Part shown: piece by piece, positions 47,501 through 62,400 of the stretch
Position numbering within the stretch: position 1 is the first letter of the stretch
Layout of the letters: every line of letters begins with the position of its first letter
Assembly: GCA_020091685.1 (NCBI GenBank)
Contig: CM034609.1
Coordinates: forward strand, 18,520,204-18,584,203
Length of the DNA: 64,000 nucleotides
Source: Lutjanus erythropterus
Lineage: Eukaryota > Chordata > Actinopteri > Lutjaniformes > Lutjanidae
Direction: 5' to 3'
Made by a program: the position numbers and the translations under genes
The notes under the pieces: generated by a model
What the model was told of the DNA's origin: nothing
The model's input: only the letters and a program-made list of their open reading frames with translations
The model's database searches: none

Positions 47501-50500
47501 AAGGTTGTAAGACATTAGCTTTAGTGATTAAGATGGAAAGATTGTTGATGATCATTAGGTTTTTATCCTATCCTAGCTTTCCATTTCCGTCTTGTACAAA
47601 AACGCACTCAGCAGATTGTTTAGCAAAGTTATCTTTAATGTACTCTAATAGTAATGTACTCTGAAGGTTATAATGTTCAATTCATGTTGAAACCGATTTA
47701 GAGAACTGTTTGGACTGTATGAAGATCTTGGAGGATGTAGTTTATGATGCTGTTGAACACTGAGCATTGTGTGAGGCCTACGGTGAGAGGTGTTCAAGTA
47801 TTTACTCTCCTCTCATTGAGATAAATAATAGTAATTAGAAATACCACTCAGCATGATGCAACATATTTTAACAGCACCAAACTACAAACTCCAGAATACA
47901 GTACAGTCATATCAGCACCTCTTTGTTCACAGAAATAAACATGACAGCCTTCATGATAGTGGGATTTATTGCAGCACAGTTATATTGTGCAGCATTAGTT
48001 TTAGCTAGGTGACCTTAATAAACTAGTAGAATATTCCAATATTCCAAAAGGCCTTATTCGGAACATAGCATTTTTTAATTAAGATGTGGAAAATTCTGAT
48101 ATTATTTGGGTTTTAGTAGCATTCTTTGGACATGTATACAGCACATTCAGAATATGCATCTCATTTGGGATTTTCACCACAATGCACATGGCCTCTCACC
48201 TGTTTACAGTCAGCTCTGTTCAGTGTAAACCAATTATCCAACATTTCATGAGACTGGGCTAGAGAGAGAAAGGCCTACATTTCTGGTCAGAAGGAGAAAC
48301 ACACCTACTTTTGAAAGACCTGGATATCAGCATTTTTTGGATACATGGAAATATCGTGGTTTGTGGTTGAGCGAATGAAAGAGGAATTTTTGGAATAAGT
48401 GCAAAAAACTGAATCATTTGTCAATGGAAAACAAAGTCAATGAGCTGAGGAGGCTCACTGCAGTGTTGCATTTATTTAACTGTAGCTTCATATGACCCCT
48501 TTCACATTACGCATATGTCATGTGACCAATTCTTTTTACACAAATATTGATTAGCGCAGCTGTAATCTCAGCAAGAGGTCAGAAATAAGAGCATTACAGG
48601 GTATGTGAGGAAGAAAACACATGTGAAATGGGATGTAACCACCAACAATCGTGTTGAGAGGTTCTGCTGACACAATACACTGCAGAATAATGTATCTTTA
48701 GAGCGCCAGGAACATGGACTATTTTCCAAAACTTGAGAATGTCCTCAGGATTAATTTTGCGGTCCACAGGGAACAACAGATACCGTGCTGTCCGCTGTGT
48801 CGTTATCGTAAAACCTCGCCTCTGATGCAGCAGTGGCTTCGTTACCCATCGATTGCCAGTGTAGACTTCTGACTGGATACACCCCTGAGGCAACGCGGGA
48901 TGAATAATTTAATAGGAGGCTTGGAATAAGAGGAATATTTAGATGGAGTGAGGGCAGACGCAGGGAGACACCGTTGCGTTGTCTGGCCACTCCCTGCCTC
49001 TGCAGTTTTACACACACGCAACGCTGCCAAAAGAGAAGAAACGCTGCAGCAATAGGAGATACAGTAGCTTTGTCACAGTCTCATGGGTGAGAGTTGACTG
49101 ATTAGTAACTGAAAAAAGTGTGATGTCCTTTTTAAAAAAGGTCGGAGAGAAAATTGATTGGGGGCATTGAAATTATGAATTTTTCCTGGAGATAATGATG
49201 TTTGCTGAAATGAGCTCAACAAATTATTAGATGAGCGTGACACAGTGAACTGAAATCATTTCACAGAAAGCCCAGGGATGGATTGTTTTTCTGCAGACAG
49301 TATGTGGAGGGAGCAAAGAGGTGGGCGAATGAATCCAGCAGACAAAACTGAGATGATGTTTTGGCAGAAAAAAAGCTTTTCTCGAAACACATGACTTTAC
49401 CTTATTTACCCTGACATCAAATATGGAGAGATTGCCACACAGAGCAGCTTTGAAAGAAAAAAATAAGAAACACCTGAGCCAGCAGCAACTCAGAGGAAAT
49501 CCTTAGAAAACAATGTTCTCATATCAGCGACCCAGACAAAACAGAGACGGTGGCTGAAGCTGTACTTTCTCAGAGTAAATCAAACAAAGACACTGTTGAA
49601 GCCTCTGATCATCTCTACAGCCAGGCTGCAGTCACAGCACACTTTATGAAGAGGCTATTGTAAATATTTTAATAACAAGGGAAAGGAAGGAAGGAGGGAA
49701 GGAGGAAAAGAAAAGCAAATGTTTAATGTCACAAGAGCCTGGAAATATTTCAGCAATTTATTCTAAATGTCTAAATAACTGCGATTTATGTCCTTCCATT
49801 CCGAAATGTTGTAGAAAAGCAGTTTCCAACTTTTCTGCCGGAGCCGCCCAAGAGGTTGCTGGATAAATCTAAAGGAGTTGCAAAATAAAAATGAAAAAAA
49901 ACAAACAAGAAAAGCATTTCTGTCATACAGTCTACTCAACAGGTCCTATACATAAACAAGTGGTTGATTGCGAGTGATTCCCAACACAACATAAAAGATT
50001 GTTGGAAAGTACCAGGCAGCACCAGACCTTAAGTATGTTACATAAGTCACATTATGTAAACAAACGTTTAATGTTGTGAAATGGTCACCGTTCAGTTAGG
50101 TTTAGGCCCCAAAACTACTTGGGTTAGGTTTCAAAACACTGTTGTGGTTTGGTGTAAATTAAGTAAGTCATGTTACACAAGTCATGTGATGTAAGTCATA
50201 GCAATGTTGTTCCTCACTTGGTGTGTTTGAGAGGCATCAGAGGTCCAGGAGAATCAGAATGTGTCTTGCTGAAATAAGCAGGGACATCTACAAAAAAGAC
50301 ATTGTCTGGATGGCAGCATATGTTGCTCCAAAACCTGCGGTTCAGCGTTAACGGTGCCTTCACAGATGTAACAGTTACCCATGATGCCATGGGCACTTGC
50401 ACACCTCTATAAAATCAGGGATGCTGCCTTTTAAAGTTAGCGCTGGTAAAAACCTGGATGGTCCTTCTCCTCTTCTATGTCAATAATTTCCCAAACCAAT

Positions 50501-52005
50501 TTGAAATGTGGATGACCTCAGGCCCAGAAAAGTCTGCAGCATTTCTGGATGTTGGATATATGGCTTTGTCTTTGCATCGCAGAATCTTAACTTGCATTTG
50601 TCCGACAATGGTACCCCTAAGTGTTCCTGAGCCCGTGTAATATTCTTTATACGATTATGTGGGTTTCTTTTAAGGCAGTGCTGCCTGAGAGGTCAAAGGT
50701 CACAGGCGTTCAGTGTTGGTTTTCGATCTTGCCTCTTACGTGCAGACATTTCCCAGGTTTCTCTGAATCTTTTAATGATATTATGGATTGTAGATGGTGA
50801 AATTCCAAAATTTCATGCAGTTTTGTGTTGAGAAACGTTCTGGTGGACTATTTCACAGATACGCCTTTTATACCTCATTATGATACTGTTACCTGTTACC
50901 ACCTGTTTACCTTATGATTGTTCCAAACAGATGTTTTTTGAGCTCTCCACAATTTTCTCATGTTTTTTTGCCCCTGTCCCAACTTTTTTGACACAACAAT
51001 GAGTGTATATTTACAAAAAACAATAATTTGCCAACTGATTTGGAATTAGGGGTTGTATAATCTGTGTGATATAATTTCAAGCCACTATTCACAGATGCAA
51101 AGAGGTAAATTAAAAAATAACATTTCCATCCTTTTCTGTTCCTTTAAGGATACTCTCTTTGCAGTTGTATTCCTCTGCTGTTCCTCATGAGTTTAAAGAG
51201 CTGCTAAAGGTAGCTGACAGCTGCCTTGAGGCAAAATATTTAGATAAAACTGCTCAGAAACTGGAGCAGGAAGTCCAAAAGGGAGTTCATTCAAGACGAC
51301 TGATGTTAACGTGACCACTTGTTAAAAACGTGTTCATGTATTCTCTTCTGATATTGTTCCACTACCTGTGATGTCCTGTCTGTTTGAGCATGCCAGCTAA
51401 TGCTAACTGATCCAGTCCTAACAGCCATAACAGCGCAACAGTATAGACCAAACACAAAGCATTAATCGGACTAGTACTGGTGTGAATCACTGCCCTTCCT
51501 ACACCGCGAGGGATTCAATTCAGTTTACAAATTTTCAAATGTATTCCTCCATGATTGACTGATTTACTGATTGAGTGAAATGTGAAATTAAATTACCATA
51601 AGGGCATATAAACACAGTAAAGGTTCCCATTCACAGTATGGTCACATTGTTGACATCCTCCCTCTCATCCATTAACAGTTAACATTCACCCATAAGAGAA
51701 GAAAATCAACTGATTCCTCTCGCTTATATCCATGTCTCTTACCACATCTTGTGTCTGATGTGGAGAAGAGATGCAGCCTAATGATGAACATAACACTGTA
51801 TGTTTGGCATGGCACTCTGCATACAACTCACATCTCCATCATACCACCATCACCACCACCACCATACCAAATTTGGGGTGTACTTTGTAACTGCAAAGTG
51901 TGCAAAAGTGGCAACTGGAAAAGAAAAGAAAGAAAATCACAAACGTTTTCCAGCCCAAGCAAACCCCAAATCTGGCCTGCATGCACTTGACACCATCACA
52001 CATGA

Positions 52006-52042
<37 letters not shown>

Positions 52043-55000
52043 GTGTGAATGGGGCCTGCATGAGTGAATCCGTACATAGGGTGACCAGGCATCCTGAAAA
52101 AATTGCCACTTTCCCAAATTACAGTTGTCAAACTGAATCCTGTCCTTTTTGTCCCGAAGATTAACCGTTACAGCAAAAGATAGTATTAACGACATATGAA
52201 TTAATGAAAATATTCTGATCAAATCAATTATGTGGGCCATAATTCCTGATTTTAGTTATTTAAAAATGTCCTGTTCATTTTGTTAGATATATTATTGAAG
52301 TGTTTTCACTTGCCTATTGCACTAATCAGTACTTGATGTCATTTGACCAGTTTAAACCAGCTGATGGAGAGTGCAGAGACCACTGCTGGATGAATTTATG
52401 ATAACAAATATCTAAGAATATGTGTTTTTTAAGCTTCTACAGCTTCATGACAGCTGAAAAGACATTTAAAATAACTGGAACACACCTGTCACCTGTGCCA
52501 GGACACTGTGCTGCATATCATCTTCAGAATCTGTGACTGATCTTCATAATATTAATAACAAACCGAATTTCACCCATTCTCATCTGGTCACCCTATCCAT
52601 CTATGTGAATGCGGCTTGAATGCACGTGTCCTCAGCTGCCACAGCTTCGCACCTCAGCAGCTTGCTGCTCCAAGTCCCCCTCCGTCTCAAATACTGTCTT
52701 CTGTGCTTCCTCTCTGCTTGCCTACGCTGGCGCCCTCAAGGTCGTAATATTTTTCAAGGTATGTATGGGTACACACCTGTTGAACTTTCAGAACGAGCTG
52801 CCGTCTTCCTCGTCATGTGGAATATATTTGCTATACCCGCTATACTGTATAGAGGATGTGCGTCTCTGCTTCCAGCCCCACTGCTGCAGGTTGGAACAGC
52901 TGGTTAGCGCCGCAGGAGACAGACAACCACACACATAGCAGCAACCCTAGAACGTGTGTCACCATTGCAACCAGTGACTGAGCTGCAATGTCTAGCTGGT
53001 GATGACTGAATGGAAACGCTAACTCATTAGCATCCATTAATCACCTCCCCTGTCGCACTGCAAGTCAGAATGCCTAGTCTCTGTAGCCCAGAACAAAATG
53101 GATGTGTTCCACGAGGAGCTGGCCATTTTGGTTCAGGTGGCGGGTAGTCTGAATACAGATTAAAGTCAGTGAGGTAGATTGGTATTATAGCATATTAGCC
53201 AAGTCAACACCTAAGATCCAAAAAAAGTGATGGCTGATATTCAAGAAATTTGATGATAATGCCATTTTTGTCAATGAGGCAGCTGACAAGTTATTTTAAA
53301 TTACGCTCCACTCAAAATTTGTGAATATCAAACTGAAAATTTTTTTTAAAAAGGAGTAGATGTAGTAAAACAAAGGAAAAACTGTTTTATTGCAAACCAA
53401 CTACCACTGCCTGTTAAAAAAATGAAAATAATGGTGGTCAAATGTGAGAAAATGAAACTGAATTGAGGTCAAGCCGAAATGAAAGCTGGGAATTGAGGTG
53501 AAAAGATTTCAAGCAAGGAAATATTCTCTTTTATTTTTGTTATTAAATTGAAAAATACAACTGATCACCTTCTCAATCATTATTTCTCTTTTTTATTGAA
53601 CTAAGACGAGCTTTAATTGCCTTGATAACTCCGTAGGACGAACTTCATTTAAGCTCAACAGGCAGAAACAAAATAAACATCACCAAAATCATCTTGGTCA
53701 GTCTGTCTGCTGTTGTGGCAAACACCAACTCTTTACTTCACCGTGTTAGATGTGAAAATAATTTGGCTCTGCGGGCTGTTTACCTCTCACTCGTCCCCCA
53801 GCCCAGTGGGTGTGCACTGTGCCGCTGAGTGTGTCATTAAATTAACAAAATAAAACGACACAAATCGCCCACTCCTTAAAAAAACAAGAGACGATGGACT
53901 TAGCCAATCGTCCAACTCGCAACTATAGAAAGATGGTCCATCCACTGAGTGAGCGTTGACGGGTCGGCCAATCTGCTCTCACTGGTTAATGTGAACTTCT
54001 TTAAGTAACGCTGAGAGTGACCGTACATATTTAGAAGAGCTTGCATTTTCTTCTACATACATCTACTGCCGGCTAATATTTGCTAACGTGTTTAGGGAAT
54101 TGTTTTGCCTCCACTTAAGCTCCTCACATAAATCTTTATAATGTTTACCGACAGAAAACATTTTTGGATGCCGTTTTGAAACTGCAAGTTTGGCACCATC
54201 CATAAATCAAAGAAAAAAAAAAAAGAACTTGCCTGAGAAACAACATGTTTTTCAGGTTTTTCCAGTATCAAAGTCATCCAGTGAGAGATGTCTGTACAGA
54301 CATGACCACACAGCAAAAATTAATGCTGGTTTGGTATATTTGTAATGGTGTAATTACACCAATTTTTAATTTGCAATTTCAAAATCGAGACTGGTCACAC
54401 TGGGTGGGGCGCAGTTGTCTCAAAAACATGTGTGGCCTTCAATGTCAGACTGGATTAGATAATTGTTTTTAACTGTGAAAACTTGTTGCCACTATAGGAA
54501 TCCATTGCAACTGGTATAAACCCCAGCTGAGGTGCTACAGATTCCTGCCTATATTATACATTAAGTTGTTAGCAGACTAATCTGGTGCTAACATGCAGGC
54601 AACATTATCAGTCAAGAGGGGTTGTTGAGTCCCTGAGCCCATGAAATATGGAGGATTATGTGCTGAGTATGGAGGTTCATTCTTGACCTTAGAAACAGTT
54701 ACGGGGGGGAAACGATCTTAAGTCAAAAGTCCACTTGTGCCTTTAAAATAAAAAAAGTTGAGAAACTTTACTTGGCACTTTACTTGAATGGATTTTTGAG
54801 TTTTGAGTCCTTAAGATAAATTTAAAAATAAATAAAAATAAATTAATATTTTGTTGTTGTTGCAACAAATTCATTTTTAGGCACCCAAATTTTGACAAAT
54901 CAGGTTCACGGCTCATTGTGAATACTTTTCAATAGATTTTTTGGGGGTTTCTATAAGTCAGAGATTCAAGTTTATCTAAAGAAGAAAAGTAAACTCGCTC

Positions 55001-58000
55001 AACAAAAGTTTCTCAGTCAGTAATATGTTTATTTCAAAACTTGAGTTTGATTCAAAACTCAAAATTTTGAGCGAAGGCACTTTTCTCATCTTTCTTTTTA
55101 CAGTGTGCTAGCTTTTACCATAGCTTTCGACTGCCTCTCATGGTCTTCATCGGTGATTGAAATTGGCCCAGCTGTCATCACATGACCTACTTTGGGAACT
55201 TTGATCACTTTGTCATCAGATGTGATCTTTCTCTTAGTCGCTGACTCTGAATTCAGCTTCAGAAAAAAAAACAATGTTAATGGATTTTGGAGTAAAGATT
55301 ACTTTGCCACAGTGCAGTTTCTTTATCAGGTAATTTATCACACAATATTAATATTATTGAATACCACATCTTAGGTTTAGTTTGAAAAGATTTTATGAAA
55401 GCTTGATATAAATGTGGTTGTACTGTTGGTGTAGTGGAGTTAAAAGTACCATAATTGTTTATATTTGATTTCTTTGCGAGAGAAACCAGACTGACTATCA
55501 CAAACTGTATTTCTCAACATACAGTTGAGAGTGTATGATCCTAACTAGATCATCATATATGTCATGGCTTTGGGTTTTAAATAAACCGTGTTATGACACT
55601 TGATAGTTACTGTTTTCTAGGTTACCCAGATGCTTTCTAGGGTAGCCTACATGGCAATCTTGTATTCGTATTTCATGATGCTTTTGCTCCTTCCTGCCCT
55701 CTCTGTCATCCATATCGATCTTTTTTTACCACTTTTCTGTCCCTGCTGAAAGCGATATTTCCCATCTCCATTACCATAAAATGTTTTTCAACATGTATCG
55801 CATTTGTATTCTGTTCCACTGTTTATTCTCCCCCAGTTTATGGCACACTCATGATATAATTACACCGCGGGACGCTGAAGATGCCTTCTTCTACATTTTT
55901 AACTAGCTCTTAAGAGCTTTTGATTTGAAATGTGTGAATTGAATATCTTTGCTCTGACATGCTTCCTAATGATAAAGCATTGGTGTGCTGCGTAATAGAA
56001 AAAGGAAAAAATAAACACAGACAACTTAAAATTGTATCTATAATGTCATCCCAATAACTAAATTACCATATTCTGAATGACCATATGGATGGAAAGGATT
56101 TTTGACTATGTGGTAGTGCAATCAAAAATGGGATACGTTAAAGATGCACTGATCAGTGTTTTTATATTAACATTGATCAGTTTAGTGTGTGTAATGCAAA
56201 AAGGGTCACTTGTATAGGGACCACGCTCACCAGTTTTGCAGAGCACAGCTTGGTTTGTTGTTTTATGGCCTGTTTTGGTTCACTCTCACTGCTCTCATCC
56301 ACCTTCAGTTAAATAATAATAACAACAGATAAATAGAAAAAGTTTAGCAACTAGCAGGTGAACACAGTGTAGCATTTAGCAGCTAAAGAGGTTAACATCA
56401 GACCAAAAAACAGAGCTAAAAGAGAATGAGTTTGGGCTCTGGGAAATTGTGATGAGCTTTTTTTCGACATTTCATAGACTAAAGGAATAATCACTTAATT
56501 CTGGAATTGATAAACAGATTAATTGATAATGAAAATAATTGTTGCAGCCTTACATGACAGTTTTGATTATGAGTTTTATGTGAGTAGTTACTGAACTAAA
56601 ATGTGCACATCTCCTCCCAGACATTATTTAAGTGGCCATGAGATTAACATTTTTGAGGCTGTTGTGTTGTTGTTGTGTTCTGAATTGCTTGTTGTAAGTC
56701 AGTCCTGCTGTATAAGATAAGAACACTGGCTGATTCGATTTGGGAATAAAAATCCAAACAGAATCAAATATCCGTCCAGTCCTCATAATGAAATCCTCTT
56801 TTGGGAAATAAATACGGCTAAAGGGATAGAACAGAAATAAAGGGGAAGGATTGATATTTATTGTGAAGTGAAAGGCCCCTTTAAGGCTTTGCTGACACAT
56901 TGGTCTCGCTCTGTCTCACCTCTGTCTGGTCAGACTACAGGGGAGCAGGTGATGTGGGCACGATGCCAGCACTGCAGTGTTTTCCACCAGTTTGTCTCTC
57001 TGTCCCTGTTCTCTCAGTTCCCCTCTCTGTATCTACTGTCTCCTCAATTTCCTATACAGAAACACTTTATAATATTTTGTACACTACTTATATTTTAGCT
57101 CTTTTGCTGCTGTGTCTATCCCCCTGCATCTCTTTATGTCTAATTAAGCTTAAAACCTCGGGGTGCAGCAATCACTTTGATATTTGTCTCCACACATGAT
57201 AACTCAAGAGAATTTTTTCAGCCATCTGCAGGTGGTTTTCTTTATAGGAAGCTGCTTCAAATCTCAAATCTAATTTGACACTTTATCTCATTTTGGCAAT
57301 CTATATATCCTAAAATTCATTCTGTAGAAAGGATAGGAAATAATCCGAACTGTTTGTGCTTCTGGGAAAGATGTATTTGTGCAGAAAGTTTTGAGAGATG
57401 CTTAGGCAAAAGAATGGTTGGTTACTGGATCTGAAATTTCACCCATGAAACAGTTTTTGTTTTCTATGCATAGCTCCTCTCCTAACGAAGAGGCCTGACG
57501 ATTTAGCTGCTAAATATAACTGCATTTATGTGCTATGCTGGCAGCTGATCAAAGGATATAAATGCTGATTTTAAATTGCTGCAGCGGGTGCAGCTCTGCG
57601 AGTAGCAGCCAGTGTTTAAGTGCCTGCTGGTCGTGGATTTACACTCAGTGTCCAGAAACACAGTGAGTTAAAGGAAAGCTGATAGAATGGTGTCTACATA
57701 CATCTACTGTTGCAAACAAATGGAAGGAATGATTCATTATGGATCAAATGTCAATGTAAAAACAATATGACAATATATAGTGATGAACCTATGGGGAATT
57801 ATCACCTAAATATGCAGCTTCCCTCAGTTTTGCAGAGCTTTCTAGTGAGTTTCAGCTCACTGTTTAGCTGTCGGGCTTCAACTTTACTGATTTGGTTCAC
57901 TCTCATCACTATTATAGCGTCGTTTTCATCAATGAAAAAAGGAGCTCTAAAAACCCACTGTACACGTGAAGGGGGCGTGTTCTAGCTAAAACCAGGTGCT

Positions 58001-59386
58001 GAGTCGCTCAAAGGGAGAAAGTTTCAACAGCGTATGTCGGCAAGCTGCTATATTGCATTAGTTATAAATGAAACACTTCAGCCGAAGCAATACAAAGAGC
58101 AAACAGGAAACGCCGAGGAGCTTTACCCTGTCAGTGAGTGCAGGTCTGATGTATTTACTGGAACAAATGACTTAAAACTGTTTGCAGCAGAGTAACCTGT
58201 GCTGCCTCGGAGGGACAGCGCCATTCATGGCTGTGATAAATCAACCAGCAGTAAAGCCTGATTTATCGTCCGTGGCTCTGCCTGATCGCTTAATGCAGTT
58301 ACCATGGTTACCACTTCATGTGCTCAGGCTGCAGGGATGTGCGCTGGAATTCTCTATCTGCCGGAACTCGCGGCTCATCCTTGTACCTTTCTCTCCTGTG
58401 CTGCAGAGATGGTTGTACTACAGAGGCTGTTCAATAGGTGCTGAAGATAAGGACATGGCAGCGTGTCCTTACGAGAAATTTAACATATTCAAACCTGTCT
58501 TACCACACCTGCAAAGCAGTAGGAGTCTCTCTGAAAGACATGGTTCAAATGGCTGCATTTTTTAATGGGAAGTCTAAAATTTTTAACAGATAATAAATAA
58601 GCAAGGCCTTTGATGCACAGGTGGCTTCTCTGCAACATCATCAAAGATCCCAAATATTATCTGTCTGTCTCTGACCCTGTGGTGATTTAAGTGCTCAGAA
58701 AGCTACGAGCCATATCCCATCTTTGCTTTATCACCTTCTTTGGTAATGTTGAAATGTTGCCGGTATTGATTCTTCACTCACTTTGAGAAAAAACATCTGA
58801 TACAGCGATTAATTTCCCTTGAGTCGTTGCTGGTTCTGTTTTTTTCCCCAAAGCTGCTTCCTGCTCGTTTAGCAGCCTGCAGATGCTAAATCTAGCTCTG
58901 CATCTTTTCTCTACCCTGTGCTAATTTAAAGAGCTGTTTTCTAATAATAGAACCGAGGTGAAGACTTCTAAGACTCCTATATCACCGCAAAACATAATGC
59001 AGGATGCAAGTTTTCAGTCCTTACCCATGCTGCACTTTTAATTTAACAAACAGGCTCGTATATAGTTTTTTTTTTAACTGAATTTGGTACAAAAGGGCTC
59101 AGACTGCAACCACAGCTGTTAAGGCCCAAATACACTGAAAGCATCTGACACACATTTTGCTGGAGAAGATAAGGGTGATTTCCTCCTCTCTGCTTTTGAT
59201 ATCCCCCCCAGTGGTCTTTAATTTTTTATCCCCAGTCTGCATGTGTTATCCCTGCCTCTAGTCAGACTGAATAAATTAAATGCTTTTCCCATGCCCACCA
59301 GTAGATGGTGCAAATTAATTAGCCAAGCTAGCTATTTTAACGAGACATTATGGATGGCCCTAAGCGGACTGAGTCACGAGTGAATA

Positions 59387-59438
<52 letters not shown>

Positions 59439-62400
59439 GTAAACAAATAACCAGTTACATATAAATAGCGACTTTTTCATAAAATACTGCTGGTGATCAG
59501 TGAAGAAGGGAGGAACAGTACTTAAGTTTTTACATTGAACCAACTTGAAATGACTTACAGTTTACAGTTGAAAAGAAAAATATAATGGATGTGTCATAAT
59601 TTTAACAGTTTTGGCATTTTTGTGAAATTCTGTTATTTTTATACTGTGTCGGAAATTTAAAATCCTAATAACAGGACACAATTTACATCTAAATCACTGA
59701 TTTCATCTTAGGCTGCACATTCCCTCTTCGACCGTACATAAACTATTCAGTATTTTGTTAATGCAGAGAGTAAATAATGTTGCTTAGTATGTGAAGCAAC
59801 AAAGTTAGCTGAGACAACACACACAATGATTGCATTTTTTTTAATCAGCCAGAATAAAACCCACTGCCCATTGCAGGATATGTTCAGATGGTGAAAGTGG
59901 GTGTTTGTCACGATCAAGTTAACATTTTGTTGTTGATGTTTTGAATGCTCAGAATTCATGTCCAGCAATAAATAAAGGGAAAGACAGAAAGAAAAAAATC
60001 TCTACTATAAAATGTTCAGTCATGCTCACTGTATTTTAATCATTGCTCCTTTTTCTCTGTCTTTCTCTTCACAGACCATGCAAGCGGCGCGATGCCCGAC
60101 AGATGAGCTGTCGCTGACTAATTGTGCCGTGGTGAGCGAGAAGGATCTGCAGTCAGGACAGTGAGTAGTCATTATCGCCTACTCATCATTACATTTGTCA
60201 ATACAGGCACGCACCTGGGCATCTCTCCAATCATTTCTCATCTAACCAAACTCCCATCAATCCACCTGCTTTATCTCACATCATTCATCCAGACGATGGT
60301 TCTTAATTGGATCAACCTTGTGTTTTGTTTTTTTTTATGTGTGGATTATTTCTTCCCTGTCAGACCATTCTGTGTGACTGTGAAATAAAACCCTTTCGTG
60401 TTGGGTTTGCACTCTGCAGACTTAAAAGCATTCAGATACTTGAGATGTCATTGGGCTCCTGCTGCTTTTATCTCTTAGTGTTGAAGCAAGAAAAGATGAT
60501 ATTAAAAAACAAACAGTGATGAAGGGACAGAGCTACTGTCAGACAACAAAGCATTTTCAGAACAACATTCTGGTTGTAGTAGCAAATGTATATAAGAATT
60601 TGCGCAGGCATAAAATAAAAACACATTTAAAATTTAAAAAATGTAGCGTTACATGCAACTACGTCCTATTGCGTCACAGTATGAATTGTGACACACACAT
60701 TAGATTCCCACCAGAATCATATCATTTTGTTATTCAACACAGTAAAAGCACACATTATACAACACCTGACAGGTCTTAGAACAAATGTGAAATCTGAGTT
60801 TGTCCTATAATTTTGCTGCCATGGCAACTGCAGCCTTGTCTTTATCATACAGTGCCACCAAGCAGTGATGTCTGTGCTGCCAGTAGTGTACTGTGCACAC
60901 TCAGTTCTCTTAGAAATTTATCAATGTGGAATTTTCATGATTGAAAAACAGATTTTCTGGCGTCAGTGTACACAGCGGTTCATGTTCTCCTGGTAAGATA
61001 TTGTATTTTTAAAGCCATGACCAAACCAACACATGAATTTTTAAAATGAAATCTTTCATTTCTAACAATATATAGGATGTTTTTGCTCAACATCTGTTTC
61101 TACCTGAAGGCAGACTTACAATAAACTATCTTGATGAGCCTTGTTGGAACAGGGGTCGTTTATGTGAGAAGAACGGACTGTATCCTAGTAACCAATGGAG
61201 ATGAACCAATCACAAATCTTCAATAATGCCCCCATGAAACCGGCCAATTAAATAGTGCTGCATGGTCTGCATACACACTGATGTGTGTCAGAGACATGAA
61301 CTGAATTAATTAAAGCTGCCCTAAATATTTTTAATCAACAATTGTATTATATTTTAGGAAGGCTTTTAACACCTTGGCCAGGGAATACAGATGAGAAATA
61401 GCCTTTTGGCTAATTTTGGGATTTTTGTTTACCATGTGTATGTAAAACCAGAGAACGTGTCACCCAAATTCTGTGATTTCTTTACCTCTGCAGAGCTTTT
61501 TACCCTGTTTTGGATACTTTTCTTGATTTTTAAGCAGGCAGCTACCTGTCCAGCACCAAGCAGAAGACAGACAAAGTTAGCAAGTAGCTGCTGCACATAG
61601 TGAAGTGTTTTGCAGCTGAATAGGTTCATATTTCTCTCAAGAGTTGGTGGAGACTCAACCAGAGCAAGATGGAGAATAAATATTGTACTTTTATTTGTTT
61701 GGTGGTAAGAAATACAACTTTTACGAAATGCTAATGTTGCTCCATGTCTGTTGGATGTGTAAAAGGCAATTATTTAGCAAAACATTAGCCATGTGATGGA
61801 AAAGAAATCTATGAATGCAACTTTAATCCATACACAGTAACTTCAGGGGTGGTATAGGCCAACAATCAACATGTCACAGAAAGGTATAATAAATAAATAG
61901 GTTAGTTACATGGCAAAAAAACAAGAATAAAACTGTAGATGAATGTAAAAGCTGAGGTTATGCCGCCTTCAAATGGCCTTGTGATTATGATATGGGAAGT
62001 TGTCTACACATCTGGTTAAAACTGGCATTATACGACTTTTTAAGCAATCTTAGTGTCTCAAACAAATTTCCAGTGTCAGAATAAATGACACAAATGAGAG
62101 TTTTGCTATAGTTGAGGCATGCTCCTGTCATCCTGAGGTGGTCATTAAACTCAGTCTTTGTCATGAGAACACCATTGCTAAGCAACAGCAACATGACAAC
62201 CAAAACCGTAAGCACCTAGAGAATGATTTGGTACATGAGTAGGTAACGTAATGCAGAAAATGCAAAGACATAATCAAAATTACAATGAGAACCTGCCATT
62301 CACCGAAATATGAACTCCCGTGGCCTCCACCATTTCTGAAAACATCACCAAACACATCAGAACTACCAGCAGCTTTCAGAAAATTTAAAGTGTGGAGGTT

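Larger units (their letters stand above)
35543..60074 (+). other. nsf: nsf intron 1 (24.5 kb)
   Basis: The donor is GGCCCGG|GTAAGA and the acceptor CTCTTCACAG|ACC. No other gene was recognised on either strand; open frames here are short and have no familiar motif. The intron carries repeats described separately: fish AGCTTAGCATAAAGACTGG-type copies, a SINE head, several MITEs, a Tc1/mariner relic and microsatellites. Enhancers may lie here but cannot be identified. Confidence 0.8.

Noticed and set aside
51800-52048. Frame rich in His and Cys-Val repeats
   Set aside because: Produced by a CAC run and the GT microsatellite.
58182-58565. Open frame of 127 codons in nsf intron 1
   Set aside because: No familiar motif, no splice context and atypical composition for a fish gene; length is within chance for this window.
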